Made by a program: the position numbers and the translations under genes. From NCBI RefSeq assembly GCF_963576615.1, contig NC_088715.1:3054001-3118000 (forward strand): a stretch of DNA of 64,000 bases, written 5' to 3'. This DNA is from Watersipora subatra (Eukaryota; Bryozoa; Gymnolaemata; Cheilostomatida; Watersiporidae). The notes beneath the pieces are model-generated. The model saw only the letters and a program-made list of their open reading frames with translations, was not told where the DNA came from and searched no databases. Below, in pieces: positions 12,801 to 27,800 of this stretch (position 1 is its first letter; each line of letters starts with the position of its first letter).

Positions 12801-15800
12801 TTTAAATTTTGTCAACGTTTTCTGGTGTGTCTCCAATCTACTATTCAGTAGCAGTTATCTAATATCCAGTATATATTCTCTAATATCCAGTATATATTAT
12901 TTAATATCCAGTATATATTATCTAAAATCCAGTATATATTATCTAATATCCAGTATCAATTATTTAATATCCAGTATCAACTATCTAATATCCAGTATAT
13001 ATTATCTAATATCCAGTATATATTATCTAATATCCAGTATATATTATCTAATATCCAGTATATATTATCTAATATCCAGTATATATTATCTAATATCCAG
13101 TATATATTATCTAATATCCAGTATATATTATTTAATATCCAGTATATATTATCTAATATCCAGTATATATTATCTAATATCCAGTATATATTATCTAATA
13201 TCCAGTATATATTATCTAATATCCAGCATCTATTATCTAATATCCAGTATATATTATCTAATATCCAGTATATATTATCTAATGTCCAGTATCTATTATT
13301 TAATATCTAGTATATATTATCTAATATCCAGTACCTACTCTCTAGTATCATGTATCAAATATCTAATATCCAGTACCTATTATCTAATATTCAGTAGGCC
13401 CCTATTTATTATCTAACATTAAGAATGTATTGGAAAAGGAATCAGTATCAAAAATTTGTGAAATATTGAGTTTTGCCTGTTGTTGTTACGTGAAGTACGT
13501 ACAGACGTTTCTCAGTTCATGGAATCCATGTTGTTAGTGAGAACACAGAAGCATAATACTACGATATTTGACATCATATTCAAATTAATATAGTGGCAGT
13601 TCTCTATTTGAAGCTTATACGGGTTGCGACTCAAATCCTCAGCCAAGGAGACAGGTACCTTCTGATGGCTATAAGATGTACACATGTCGTGATAGCTTCG
13701 ATTGTGACCCCGGGCAGATTTGTGTGAACTGCGTTTGTGCTGCTGGCTGTTCATCCCACTCCGACTGCAAGAATGACCAGGTGTTGTAGCAGAACCACTA
13801 TTTCCATGATTTACATTTTGGAATGTATTTAATTTGGGTTTTCTAATTATAATGTTTGCAAACCCACCATGGCAGGCCTGTATTCCCTGGTTGCAAGTTG
13901 GGGCTGCAAATGCTAGGCAACTAGTTGTGAACACCTGGAGGTTTGGGGGGTGGTGTAAGTCCCCCAACAAAGTTTTTAAGCAGCTGGACCTTTTGAGCAT
14001 CAAAAACCCTCAATGTATGCATAAATGCAATCAATTGTAAGCATCAAACTCTACATAAATATATTGCTTATGGTTCATGATAGGCAAAACCTTTTCTTTA
14101 TTCAACGAACGATATAAAATTCATGACACTACAGATTTCTGCAAGGGACATTGACGGAACAAGAGCTATTACTTTTTTATTGCAATAGTTCTTGTTCTGT
14201 CAATGTATTCACGGCAGAAATCTTTCACAACTGATTCTGTATCTATTTTAACATTTTCATATATGTGTAATATTAGAAGATTATTTAGACCAGCCTGCCC
14301 GATAGTGCTCCTCTTCGATGTTTTGATTTGCTTCAATGCAGAAAAGGATATCTCACTCGCTGCATTAGGGGCAGGCAAAACCAATACTAGATTAGTAAGC
14401 TTCTCCACTTCATCGCTAGTTGCCCTAAAGGTATAAACACACCAGGCGATATTTAGAGCAATATCGCGCTGCATGGCGCTAATCTGCGCTGGAATTCACT
14501 CAGCGTGCTCATGCAGAGCGATAACGTTAGACTTTCTCTACACAACTTTATCGCTAGCGAGATGCATTTCGATTGGTTGGCTTTTACCAGATTGCAATTT
14601 TATGGCGGGTAATTATTTCTTATCGCTGTTCACCAACATACAGCAGCGGCAATTTGCTATTTTGTTACAATTGAAACATCTTCAGAACAAACACTGGATT
14701 GTTCATAAATTTAATAATAGCACTCCCAGTCCTGTACACCATAACAAAAAAATTACAAAAATCCGATTTGAAAACCAACATTTTGAGTCAATCGTTGCGC
14801 AGGTTGACCATCTTGAGAACGGTAAATATTTTAAAAAACCACTACAAAATAAAATATGTATAAAATAGTAAAAAATATTACAGTTAAAAATACAATAATC
14901 GTTTTTTCTTGTCTTCTTGTAGTGTAGGCAGTTTACAATCCGTGAAAGTGAGATAGGTTTAATAACAAATGCGTAAGTTGTTTACGTTGTCGCCTAGACG
15001 GCGCCATATTGACTAACCTAGATTTATTAACAACTCCGAAGAAACTAATGATACAAAATTTTATTGGCTGTTTGTGGGCGTGCCAATTATCTCGCTTGCT
15101 AGTGAATCGCTCAAGTGTGTTTGTGTGCCAGCGATATCTCCGCCTTCCTCATGACGCTCGCGATAAAATCGCCTAGTGTGTTTATACCTTAAACCTAATG
15201 GGCAACTGGCGATGAAGTGGAGAGGCTAGTTGGGCTCAGTAACTAGTAGTTGGAAATTCCAAGTGAATGAGCTTAGACTGCAATTCTTAGAACTCAGCCG
15301 CCGAAATTCACTGAAAAGTTGGCGCGGCCCAGCCGCGCCAGGAAATACGGGCCTGCACCATGGCAGGGCTTTACAGCCATAACATTGATGTGAACAAGCT
15401 ACATGTAATAATGTGTTATTAGCTTTTAGCTGATTCCTGTGCTCACCAGTTTGCCATAAAAACAATCAATTTGGTGCTATATGTTCATTTATTCTTGTTG
15501 GTTATACAAGCACATCGCTCATATTCATTTCATTCAGCGGTAATATGTTTTTTTTTAAATTTAAACCTTTTATATCAGGTCTAGTTTCTAATCATGTAAT
15601 AAGTTGGGCTGAACTTTGATCAACCAAGGTTTTGGAGCTAGAAGGTATTTAAGGTCCTTGATTGCATCAGATAGTGAGTGAGTGCTTATTAGCATTTAAA
15701 ATCATTCACCTGAAACTCTCTTATAGTAAGTTGATTAATAGAAGTAGTTAATATTGTTGATATTGCGCTGTCAAGCTAACCAATCAGGTGCAAAGTCAAA

Positions 15801-18800
15801 ACATCTGCAAATGTTGTATTAATAATTTAATAGTTTTCCGCTCCTGACAAAATCTTGTATACTTTGAGAATAACAAAGTGTTTACTAGTATCCTAATCTA
15901 GTTTAGGTATCCAAAGTGTTTACTACTTTTAACGACATCAGAATTTTACATGCTTTGCGATGTTTAATGTTATAAATGTTCTGTTTTTACTAATTACAAA
16001 TAAAAATTACTGGTGCAGAATTTTTTCATAATTTTCTCAGAATTTTTATGATTAACATAAACTACATTTACTGGGTGTTATCACTCTAGGGGGGAGATAA
16101 CTCTATGGGTGTTAGTGTCTAATGAATTGCTATTGTAAAAAAACAATCATTTCAAGATAAAACGCATCATTGCGAATTCCTTTAAAATATATCAATCGAG
16201 AGGGGTGCCGCACGCCCCTCTTGGATTCTCCCCAGGTGGATACAGCCCTGATATTAATCACGGTAGGTGTCCCAGAGAGCATGATAAAAATTACAAAAAA
16301 CAAGTAAAATGTTTTAGTAGAAGATTTACATGGTTATTGATTGTGATAATTATAGACAGTGCAGTTAATGGCTTTGCCAGGGTTTCAGTAGTTGTCTGTT
16401 TGTCATATGCCATCGTATTTTTACGCACACAGATCTGCTTTGCTGGTCTCTGCATGGAGCGGTGTAACAATTCTGGAAAGGACTGTACATTCCCTGCAGA
16501 TGTGTGTGTAGATACGATCTGTAGAGATTCCTGTGATGTGACAGGTAAGCTCATTTAAGCATCACCATTTTTGATGCATTCTATAACTTGTTTAGTCTTT
16601 GGTAAAAAGTGATACAACATGTTGTTTGCCAGGTCTTATAGTATCTTTGACCATCTGCACTAGCAACAATGTATCTGGTTTTTTGCCACCACTGAATGTC
16701 AGTGTATCTCAAAGTATGTGGTGTATATGTCAGTTTACCAGCTATAGATCTTAAAATCTTGAATCGTATATACCGTCCGAAGTGAATTCAATCCTGGACC
16801 AAGTCGTACACAGGTCTTACGCCTAGTCCACTGGACTATGGAAGTCGAATTGTTAGCCTGCCAATATAAGGCATTATATCAGAGCAATACCTAACTGCTT
16901 TACGTATGACGCGGGTCATAGCATAACGTCACGAGAAGCTGTTCGCTCACATATTAAACTGCCTAATGACCCTAATAGCAAAACTCTTCCCTACTTCTCA
17001 TTGTTTATAAGACAAAAAGCTTTTCTCATGATATGTAGTTTGAAAGTTAGAATGGCAAATGTTGTAATATGTTAAATACAAATCAGTTTTCTGTCCAAAT
17101 ACTCTTCTATTACACGGTCAACGCCGGGTGGCACAGCTAGTATTTTATATTATCAAAGGTTTGTACACAGTAAATGCTCCTACAACGTAAACCTTTATTT
17201 TCTAAAATGTTTACATTATAAGAATTTGATATAAATCTAGCAATTCAAGTAAAGCAAGTTTAAATACGATTAAATTCAAGTCTACTTTATAATCAGTTTT
17301 ATTTTCAATTATTATAATTAAGATATGTAAAGATTAATAACCAGTTGAAGCATGAAGGATCGTTTAATCGACATCATATTATACTCGGTGCATAATTTTG
17401 ATTGCGAAATCCTTTGGTTGAAATCAAGACTAAAGTGGAGTAATTTTGATGAATTAAGTTTGTTAGATTTCTGTTAGCTACTTCTACTTGTTGCTACAGG
17501 TGCAAAGTTTCTAATATAATATAAAATTTTCTAATAATAATAGGGCGGGAAAATTATCAGTAAAAATAAGGAGTAATCTTGAATCTAGGGAAGTTTGAAT
17601 TACATATGTACAGTAATATCAGTAACCTGACAATGGTTTGATATTGAAAAGGAATATCTAAAGCTCGGATAGTTTCATCTTAAAACAACTTGACTTATGA
17701 TAGACTAGTGGTGTAGGTCATTGTTGGCATACTAATCACTACACTTTACAGATGGAATATTACTTGTAAAAACACTCGTATTAGTTAACTCAATTCAATA
17801 TTTGAATATAATATCTGATTGTGGTGAATACTTTTATTTGAGTTTATATTGTTTGTTTTTAACCACCATAATTAACTTTACTGTAGAGCTTTATCTGATC
17901 GATTTATACCATCAGTCATCATCTGTATAACTTCTAGCTTTTCGCTTGTCTAAATTTTAAAATATTACAAACAAAACTTATTAAATTTTAACGTAGTAAA
18001 AATATTGCAGATTAGAGGTTGACACTTTTAGATATTTTTCAGTTTGGAACTATTTCTATAAAAAAAACTGCTAAGGCTATGCTAGCTTTTTAGTGCATGT
18101 TTTCAGTTTGGAACTATTTCTATAAAAAAAACTACTAAGGCCATGCTAGCTTTTTAGTGCATGTTTTCAGTTTGGAACTGTTTCTATAAAAAAAAACTGC
18201 TAAGGCTATGCTAACTTTCTAGCGCATGCAGTAAATTTTGCTCTTGTATTTTAGCAAAAAACAGTAACTGTTGTTGCAGTGTCTTTATTCATTTTAGTTT
18301 GTAACAATATGATGATAATGCTTATAGCTGCTCCTCCATATGGAAGTTGCTCCAAAGGTGTCTTAACCCTAGAATGCACTCGTGAAAGCGACTGCCCACT
18401 TTATGGTGAATACACATGTGAAAACTCGGTCTGTGAAAAACTCTGTGACAACGAGGAGGAATGCGCGGAAGGCCAGAGTTGTGGTCTTTCTCTTTGCACA
18501 TCTTCATGCGTCGTACGTTGAATTTATTTTTTCACTTGCTTCTTATTGCAACGGCCCCAAGCTGCTGCCTAACTTGTAGGTATATGCAAATGTAGCCTAT
18601 AGATTGGCTAACCACCATTTCTTTGCATCGCGTTTGTAATATTCTACCAGTTTCTATTCAACGTTTAATTCTGCTGAGTTAAACACATCAGTAGTTACTA
18701 ACATCAACATTAATAGCATGCTTTAAAACCTTACGTTATTTTTTGCAAAAAAATTATTTTTTCACATTCTACACTTTTTACTGTTTGCTCTTTTAAAAAC

Positions 18801-21800
18801 ATCATGCATGCATTTTCATATGCTTTTTCTTTTCTGTTCTATATTCTTCTACTTATCAAATAACCAAAGTTGGACAGCCGTTTTTGCTCCTGTAACGCTC
18901 ATATAACTTGTATCATTTCTTTAAAGCTGATCCTATGTCAGCTTTTTCAGATCGGATGTTTATATCAGAGAGGAAATACTTGCTACCAGTGTTATATCTG
19001 AGCCTAGAGCTCTCTCACTAACAGTTTATCATATTAGTTTGATTCATATCAGATTTGTTATCTTTATCTCCTCTGATGGCACTACTAATGGTTACGAGTA
19101 TTAGTAGCGGTGATTAATTTTCTCTCAGCACAAAATCTTTATTGTGTTAGCTAATGCTAGAGTACTATCTAGGAATATATTGCTGACTGTTACTAGTATG
19201 AATTTATCTGTTTCTGTGTATCAATGTAGGCTAATGAGAAACTAATGACCTTTAAGTCATTTGTCTAAACTAGCATCACAGAGAGAATTCTAATAGTTTG
19301 ATACCTCCCTCTGATGTACTGTAAGCTGTAGTAGAATTAGTTGATTTAAGTAATCCATTACCTTTGTTTTGTTGTGACTTTATAAGTCTGGCTCTATATT
19401 ATTACATAGGCAAGCAAGGTTTCGATATGGTAAGTAGTTGTTGTTTTGTTTAGCTTATATTGAATTTTAAGTTTAATCAAGTTTCTAGATTATTGATAAT
19501 CAATTATATAATTATACGTAAGTTGGTCCTGCTGTGTAAAAGGGGCAGAACAGATGAGAAATCAATGACTGGAATTACTGAATACAGATAGCATAACTCC
19601 TACATGGGAAATCCCTCATTTGGTGTGTGTAGTCTTTGTTGACACAAGTAGTATATTGCATAGGATGGCTCTAATGGAGAATGTGTGAATGGAACACAGA
19701 TGAATAAGTGCTACACTCACCTGGACTGTGGAGAGGGTAGAGTATGCAGCTACGGTATATGCTCCCCTCGCTGCTCCTGCTCATCAACTACTTGCGAAGG
19801 TAGTTAAACATTTGAAGTTGTTTATTTGTAATTTTGTATTTTAGGGAAGCTTCATGTTATTCTTGAACTGTTATATTTGAATTATTTTAATTAAATCATT
19901 ATAACTCTTTCTCTATGGAAAGCATTTATAACAGCTTGCTTTAAATTTCATGCAAAAACATTGATCACTAAGTTAACAGGTTAACCCAAACTTTTGCCAC
20001 AATAAATTTAGAATATTAAGTTATCATTTTGCCAAAAAAAGTAAAACAGTTCCTTCTTTACTCAGAATTCACAGCATAAAATCGCAATTTCAATTTTTTC
20101 TTTTTTGTCAGAATGGATGAAATGAAAAATTGTAAAAAATTACTTAAACAAAATGTCTGTTGGTGAAATTCTTCAACATTGGGTCTCAGATATTTTCATT
20201 AAATGTATGACAAAAACTCTAGCTTTCACTGCAATAACCTTGTGGCATGTATTAATTTCGTCAGAATAAACCAAAAATTCCAGAGTGAAAGAGTTAAAGT
20301 ACTGGGATGTTTTATACTTGACTAATCTAGAAATAAATTTAAAAATAATGACATAATCTTCATCGGTTAAACATTCAAATAGACCAAATAATAACAAGTA
20401 AAGTGTTATAATACCTATACCTATTTAATTCATTAGGTTATATGACCAGTTTTGATATAACAAACAGTGTTTAGTTGAAGGGTCATCCTTATTGAACCAA
20501 AGTCAAATACAGGATTCAATAAATCCCTTACAATTACATATGTGATATAGTGCTGGCTGTCTGTTGCGCTGTTCTAATCAGGGTCAACTCCAGCACACTT
20601 TTTCATTTTTCATACGTTGGAGGCAGCGTCTTTGATATTTTAGTGGAGCCTTGTGATGTGGACCAGGGCTGGTACTGTGACCCTCTAACAGAAGGTTGTG
20701 CCCACGGCTCTAGAAACATGAGCGATGATGGGAGTGCAAACTGGATGATTGAGTGCATTGTAAGCCATTGCTTCATGTTTTCATTATTTTCTATAAACAC
20801 TGCAGAGGTTTCATTAGCCCTTATTTGCTGGTACCAATTCTAAATTTGTCCAAACTTAAAATGAAAATCAACTGCTGCTATGACAAACTGTAGCAATCAA
20901 ATTTCCAACAATCGCTAAAGTGACTGCATTTAGTAACTTGCTTTCATCTAAGGAAACCTTTACAAAGCTATGTACATGTATGTTCTGAGATTACTGGATT
21001 ACCTATAGAAGAAAAAATTATATTTGGTTTGCTAATTTAAAGTTGTGATTATTTAAAATAATGCTTTGACAGTTGTTACTTTATCAAACTCGTAAAAATG
21101 TGTTTGCTTTCCAAACAACCTAGTCCTAGAAGATCATTGTAATAGCTGTAGTATTGTATCATTGTAGTATTTATTGCATTGCTTTGTAATAGCTTAAAGT
21201 TTTAGTGTTTTGATTAACTTTTATTAAAGTCTATTTTTATTATTTCTGTTTACATTATATCATTTCACTTTGTTTTTAAAATTATAGTTCTGAATTTTAA
21301 ATAATTATTCTTCGTTGCAGTGAAAGGCCTGCTACAGTTCACAACAAGTTAGGCTCTCAGCAATTAAATTTTTTACTGAGTTTTATTTTGATATTAAAAT
21401 AATACATGAATAATATTGAAGAAGACAAAAATCATTTGTCTAATTGTTTAAATGCAGGTCAAGTGCTCAAATATTAGTACTAAAAGCTGCAAACAATTCA
21501 CATCTTGTATCTTGATATTGCACTTAATATTGCTCATTTCACATTAACAGTGAGGCCAACAATTAGTTGATCACTTTGTTCACAGCCAGCATTAACCCTG
21601 ATATTCTGTAGATAAATAATGCTTTTGTTTCTCTTATTATTTGTTTCTCTTTTGTTTCTAATTATTCTTCGTTGCAGTGAAAGGCCTGCTACAGTTCACA
21701 ACAAGTTAGGCTCTCAGCAATTAAATTTTTTACTGAGTTTTATTTAGATATTAAAATAATACATGAATAATATTGAAGAAGACAAAAATCATTTGTCTAA

Positions 21801-24800
21801 TTGTTTAAATGCAGGTCAAGTGCTCAAATATTAGTACTAAAAGCTGCAAACAATTCACATCTTGTATCTTGATATTGCACTTAATATTGCTCATTTCACA
21901 TTAACAGTGAGGCCAACGATTAGTTGATCACTTTGTTCACAGCCAGCTTTAACCCTGATATTTTGTAGATAAATAATGCTTTTGTTTCTCATGTTTAAAA
22001 CAGTTTGTGTAGCATTACTAAAACATTAGAAGATCCTTCATATGCTGACCTGTTGTTGTATTTGCATCTATTTACTAATTGTACCATAGAGATGACTGTA
22101 CTTCGAGCAGCTAGTTTTTGTACAGTCAATACAAAAAAATTCTTTTTTTTTTCATGTGTCAAAGATTTCATGCAAGATCACCATTGTGTGCTCATTGCTT
22201 CTGGCTGTGAGCAACCATCAGATGTAACCAGCCTACTTGATTGCACTTCCTTAGATTAATTTTATCTGTACATGGCTTTGTGTTTGGCTGAATGGTGACA
22301 GTTTTAGCAGCCAATTCAACTTATATGAGTTTTTTATGTCAAACAAGGTAGTCGTGTCCCACAATTGACAAGAGTTGAATGCCTTTTAGAGGATATACCA
22401 TTTATAACAAGTAGTGTATACTGTTTATAACAAGTAGTGTATACTGTTTATAACAAGTAGTGTATACTGTTTATAACAAGTAGTGTATACTGTTTATAAC
22501 AAGTAGTGTATACTGTTTATAACAGGTATCTACTGACTGTAACCATTATAACCTCTATTGCAACCGTGAAATAGGCAAGTGTGTCTACATAACAATTCCT
22601 GGGGATGAAGTTCGTTGCAAGGACATGGACCCATCTATATGTGGTTGGTATTAAAACACTGCACTTTCACTAGTCTATTATTCACTACAGGCCTACTCCT
22701 TATTCCCTGATAGCTATGAACAATTATAGAATGTGGGTACAACTTTTTATACCCTACTTATGGGTATTTAATCTATTTATTTATACCCTATTACTGTAAA
22801 ATATTTTATGGTACATTTTTTATATCATCTGAAACTCATAGCTTGTGTTTCGACTCGTATACCTTTATTGAAACTGTGTTTTTAATTTTTTAGAGTTAGA
22901 GTTCAAGAGGCTATTTTTATGAACTGGTTGACAGCTATTGTTTTCTAAATGAGCTCTGTCTATTCAGCTCATATTCAAAATAACTGTTTTATATCAGGGT
23001 ATTTGCTTAAAAATATTTTTAATTTTTTTGTTTCATTAAATTATTTATGCTATTTGATGCCAGTTTTAAAATTTAAAGCTCATGTAACTGTTTCTGTTCT
23101 GTAGAAACAGTAGACATCAGTTTCTGCTAACAGTAGAAATTGAATAATCTCACTATTCTTAACAGAACATTCCTAGCCTCTACCTACCACATACCAGTCT
23201 AAGACCACTACATAACATGTGAAGGAAGCGTTGGCTTGTTTTAACGCTCTTCACTTAACTTTTTAGATTGGGTTTCCTTTTGTTTTTAAAATTAACTTTT
23301 ATAACTGAGTACTCTTATGCCAGTAATTTCTCTTGCAGCTGTTCACTACAAACTATTGATGGCTTGTAGGTTACGTAAAAACGGAAAGTGTTTTTCTATC
23401 AAGTTTAGACATGTAGGCTACAAAAAACATTGTGTGAAATTGCTATAAAATATTTCGATGTTTTCACTGACGTTTGGTACAGTGTATGTTTGTGAGACAG
23501 TGAATGACCTACGAGGGTATCAAACAGTAAATCAACATATAAGTGATAGTTTTAAGGTGAAACAAGTAACTAGTAACTATTTCAACCTAATATTAACTGT
23601 TACAGGAATGAATGGAGAATGTTGGGAAAACAAGTGTGACTGCATCAGGGATGGAGTAGGAAAGTGTATCGCATCACCACCCCAACTCTGCTCTCCAGAT
23701 GGTGTAGACGTGTGCGAGAACGGACAAGTCTGCAACCGTGACTATGATGCATGTCTTTGCCCAGAGGCAATGGCACTCATAGGCACAAAATGTGTAGAGA
23801 CATTTGCTCCCGATTGGGGAGGAGGTATCTTCTTTGAGCGTAAGTGCCAATCTAGCAAAAATGTTTTCTTTTAGTATCACCATTTTGACAAAACAGAAAT
23901 TTTTTATGTTATTGTAAGCGAATGAATACAAAATATGGATGTATTAGGCATTAGTAGCATGTAGTTCATATGCACCTACAATGACATATAACATTACGTT
24001 TAAAGTGTTTTACATGGATATTTCCTGTTTAATTTAACCTTAAAGGTTGACTTGCAACAAAATTCACATTACAGTTATTTGGTATCAAAAGATTCGCCAT
24101 GTCTTACTCTATTGTGTTGTAAGTGCCAAATATGTGGGAATGTGATTAAAAGCTCGTAAAAGCTAAAAAACGAACAGAAAATCGCAGCCACACGAGACCG
24201 CCCTAGTTTGGATTCGTTTTCCAAAACGGCTAAAATGTGACGTATGTGTGCTAAAACGGCTAAAATGTGTGCGAGATAGTTTATGTTTACACTTTCATGC
24301 ATCCTTATTCGTCGAACTATTTTCACAAATATACTTCACGCTTGCAATAAAAACCATGTCTATTGTTCTTACGCGTCTATTTTATCGGCATCGTAATGCT
24401 GCAACTTTGAGCACTGATATCTCAAAACATAGCATAAAAATATGTTTAATTTTTTAAGCTTAGCTTGAACGATTGCATATCATTCTCTGATAAAAATGAT
24501 GAGCCTTTTGGTCCGCTATGATGGTTGAAAAATGCTGTAGAAATTTTTCGCGCCATATAGCGGGAAGTGTAAGTCACATGATCAGATAATGTTAGTTTCA
24601 GTTCAAGTTTGATCTATCGCAAATAGCAAACACGCTTTCTCATATTAAACTTGTTTATTTCAATTCGTCATCATGTCTAACGCGCCACATAGTGTTTGTG
24701 CAGCTGAGAAGCACGTTTTTTTGGCCAAGAGCTGAGAAAAGACCAGACCTTCACCGGGCGTGGAGCAACTGGGTGAAGCTGGATGTGACAAACTTTATTT

Positions 24801-27800
24801 ATTCGCCTGCTTACTCTTACCTTTGTTTTCGCCAGTTCAAAGACGACATGTTTTCTAACCTGTTTGCATACTCCACATATCACCAAAGCACGTGAGTAAT
24901 TTATTTTATGAACTACTTGTATTAGTAGTTGTAACTCGGGTTATTATCTAGTATTCTCCTAATAGTACTGTATTAATCTATATTTAATATAACAATATTA
25001 ATGTCATTTAATTGTAATATTATATTATTAGTATTTTATTTTTTTAATTACGTGTATTATTCTTATTATAATAACAAAACTAATTCATACTGCATATCTA
25101 TCTGTAAAACGTAATATATTAATATATAATTGATAAAATAATGTTGTTTCACGATTAATTTCGCCAAATTTCTTAACCCCACTCACTTATAGATATGTTA
25201 TATAAAATAGTTATTGTCATTTTCTGGTATCATGTTAATAGCATATTAATATTATTAGTTGATTATTATTAGTATTAGATGAAGAGTTTGTGCCAATCAC
25301 TGAAGACTGGGAAGAGTTTGAGCGCTATGTTGGCCAGCGTCAAACGCTCTCCAATTACATGTAAGATAGAGCTGAACTAAACCAAACTTGACAAAATATA
25401 AAAAATATCCATAGAGTTATTACTCACATTTTATCTTTACAATATCATGGATTCTGATAGGGTTTTGTAAAATCTGTGTCATGATTGCATGGCTATATAT
25501 TTATTCTTTTTCTGATCAAGCAAATATGATATAATAACAGGAAATGATGTTGTACAAATCTTATTGCAAGTCAACTATTGTGTTGTGATTTCAGAACCGA
25601 ATCCTCCTTCAAAGAGGAGAAAATAATAGTAAGTGTGACAGCACTCCAGCGACTATTTCACTGTCACACCTGCGCCCTCCCCTGCTCATTCACGATGGTG
25701 CGAGAAGGCGGATGGGTAGAGTTCAAGGTTACATGTGCCTCCTGTCACCGATCGTACACTTGGGAAACAACTGCCAGAGTGAACAGAGCTCACGCCATCA
25801 ATCCCCTGCTGGCAGCTGCATCACTCTTTTCTGGCGGATGCCTTACGCAGAACCTCCGTTTTCTGTCACTCCTGAACATCGCAATACCAAGCCACAGCGT
25901 TTGCCTCTACCAACAAAGAGAATACTTACATGGTATGAGTGTTAATATTTACTCATAAACTTGGAAAATGTGAGTAAAAGCTTGGCACACTAATTGAATA
26001 ACAACATTTAGAAACAATTTTTTTTTTAAATGAAAATATGTCATCCTTCAAGCAAAATATATTATAATTCAAAATTCTGATTCTTCATCATAATATAGCA
26101 CAAAAAGGGGGAAGAGAATTCTACATTCTTAGACTAATGATAATGATACAAATTAATCTTGTATAATGAAGTTTTACAATATTTTACAGTGTATTGCTGA
26201 GCAGTACACCCTGCATAACGAGGGATTGATGGCAGCAATCGATTGGGAGCTTGATTTGGCAGGTGACGGTAGATGCGATAGTCCGGGGCATTGCGCACTA
26301 TACAGAGCCTACACTATGATGGATCAGAGCTGCGGTTTAGTAGTCAGCAGCCATCTTGTCAAGGTAAAACTTTGACAGTTTTTACTTCACAGCCTGACAA
26401 AAACCCAAATTTTTTAGTAGTTATCAATACATAAACATGAAGTTGCTCATCTAGCTAAATAGTTCATTCAAATAATGTGAAAGTAATTGTTGGTCGTAAC
26501 TTTCTTTACTTTGCAGTCAACAGAGACCATCAGCTCTAACACCATGGAGCTGAAAGGCTTCAAGCGATGCCAGTCCGATCTAATTTCCCACGGCCTGAGA
26601 GTGAGGTCCATTACAACGGATGTTGTTACAAAGGTTGTGTGCATACTGCAAGCTTGTGTTTTGGCTTATGCCGCAAATTTGTCACCGTGAGCGACGGCCT
26701 CTACCTGCATGCTTGGTGTCTAAGATTCGGGCTCTTTTCCCACCAACGGATGATGAAGAAGAGTTTGCAGACTTGCAAACAAGATTTGCGGCATAAACCA
26801 AAACACAAGATTGCGGTATGCACACAACCTTTTCCGAGCATTTGGCGATGGCTCTCCAAATGGGAATAGATTATCTACCAAAACAACTATTGAAAAACAA
26901 TAATTGCTGATTATCAAAATAATCTCGATCTTTATATAATAAAATCATAAAACTAATACACTCTCTACTGTAGTAAGTGTACAAGCCAAATATACCAGTT
27001 CTCCTTGTGTTCCACGAGTTCAGAATATGTGTGTTCAACTGATGCATTAAATGTGTAACACAAGAATTGTAGATAATGCTTGACACATTAGCATAACCTT
27101 GGTGTTGTTGGCATTAAATGAATATCCAACTCACTATGATATCGCAGGTAATTATTCCACCTCAACTCAAGGGGTGCAGACGCCACAAATTCGTTTACAC
27201 CAGGATGCATACGCAGGCATTCATGCTCCCCTCGGTCAAGGAGACAATGCGCAAACTCAGCATAATGGCAGCACAAACATTCAGGAAGAGATGGCATGTC
27301 TTGACAACGCTCGCAGGCACACCACTCTGTAGCCGGTGGTATTAGCTCCTAAAGAAATGAACAGATATGTCTATGCAACCATAGCTAATACATCAGGTCG
27401 ATGTGATCCAACAGTATATCAGTGCAGCACTAGATTTAAATATTAAAATTGTTAATGTTGTCATTCGAGAAAAATCTGTAATTATTTATTCGCAATATTG
27501 AAGCGATAATTATCATCATTAAAATCATGTATAATAATATTCGTTCTATCACTCTCAAGCTAAAACTATTACTACTAGCTAGCTTGGCACAAAAAAGCTG
27601 GCTAGTGGCGGTGCTTACTTGCTGGGAGGTTTGATTCTGTTGAGGATCTTCTTCAGATAGAGCGTCAGGCTCGAAACGTCAGGCAGAATTTGCGTTTTTG
27701 CGTCAGGCAGAATTTGACATTTTTTATGATCGCAACTCAGACATGAATAGTCGAACGGAATGGCCAAGCCGAAACTGTAAAGTAGCGAGCATCTATATTT

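Larger units (their letters stand above)
13873..15355 (-). mobile_element. hAT-type DNA transposon copy, internally deleted
   Basis: Termini CAGGCCTGTATTCCCTGG and CCAGGAAATACGGGCCTG are inverted repeats, flanked by an exact 8-bp duplication CACCATGG (13865-13872 and 15356-15363), the hAT signature. It retains the C-terminal transposase dimerisation region on the - strand and is split by an inserted TIR segment. A shorter copy is at 48611-49304. Confidence 0.85.

Noticed and set aside
13512..14003. 163-codon antisense frame
   Set aside because: It overlaps exon 5 and the hAT terminus on the other strand; a shadow frame.
16236..16262. 27-nt microexon with good splice signals
   Set aside because: Including it would break the C-x5-C spacing that exons 5 and 6 restore directly.
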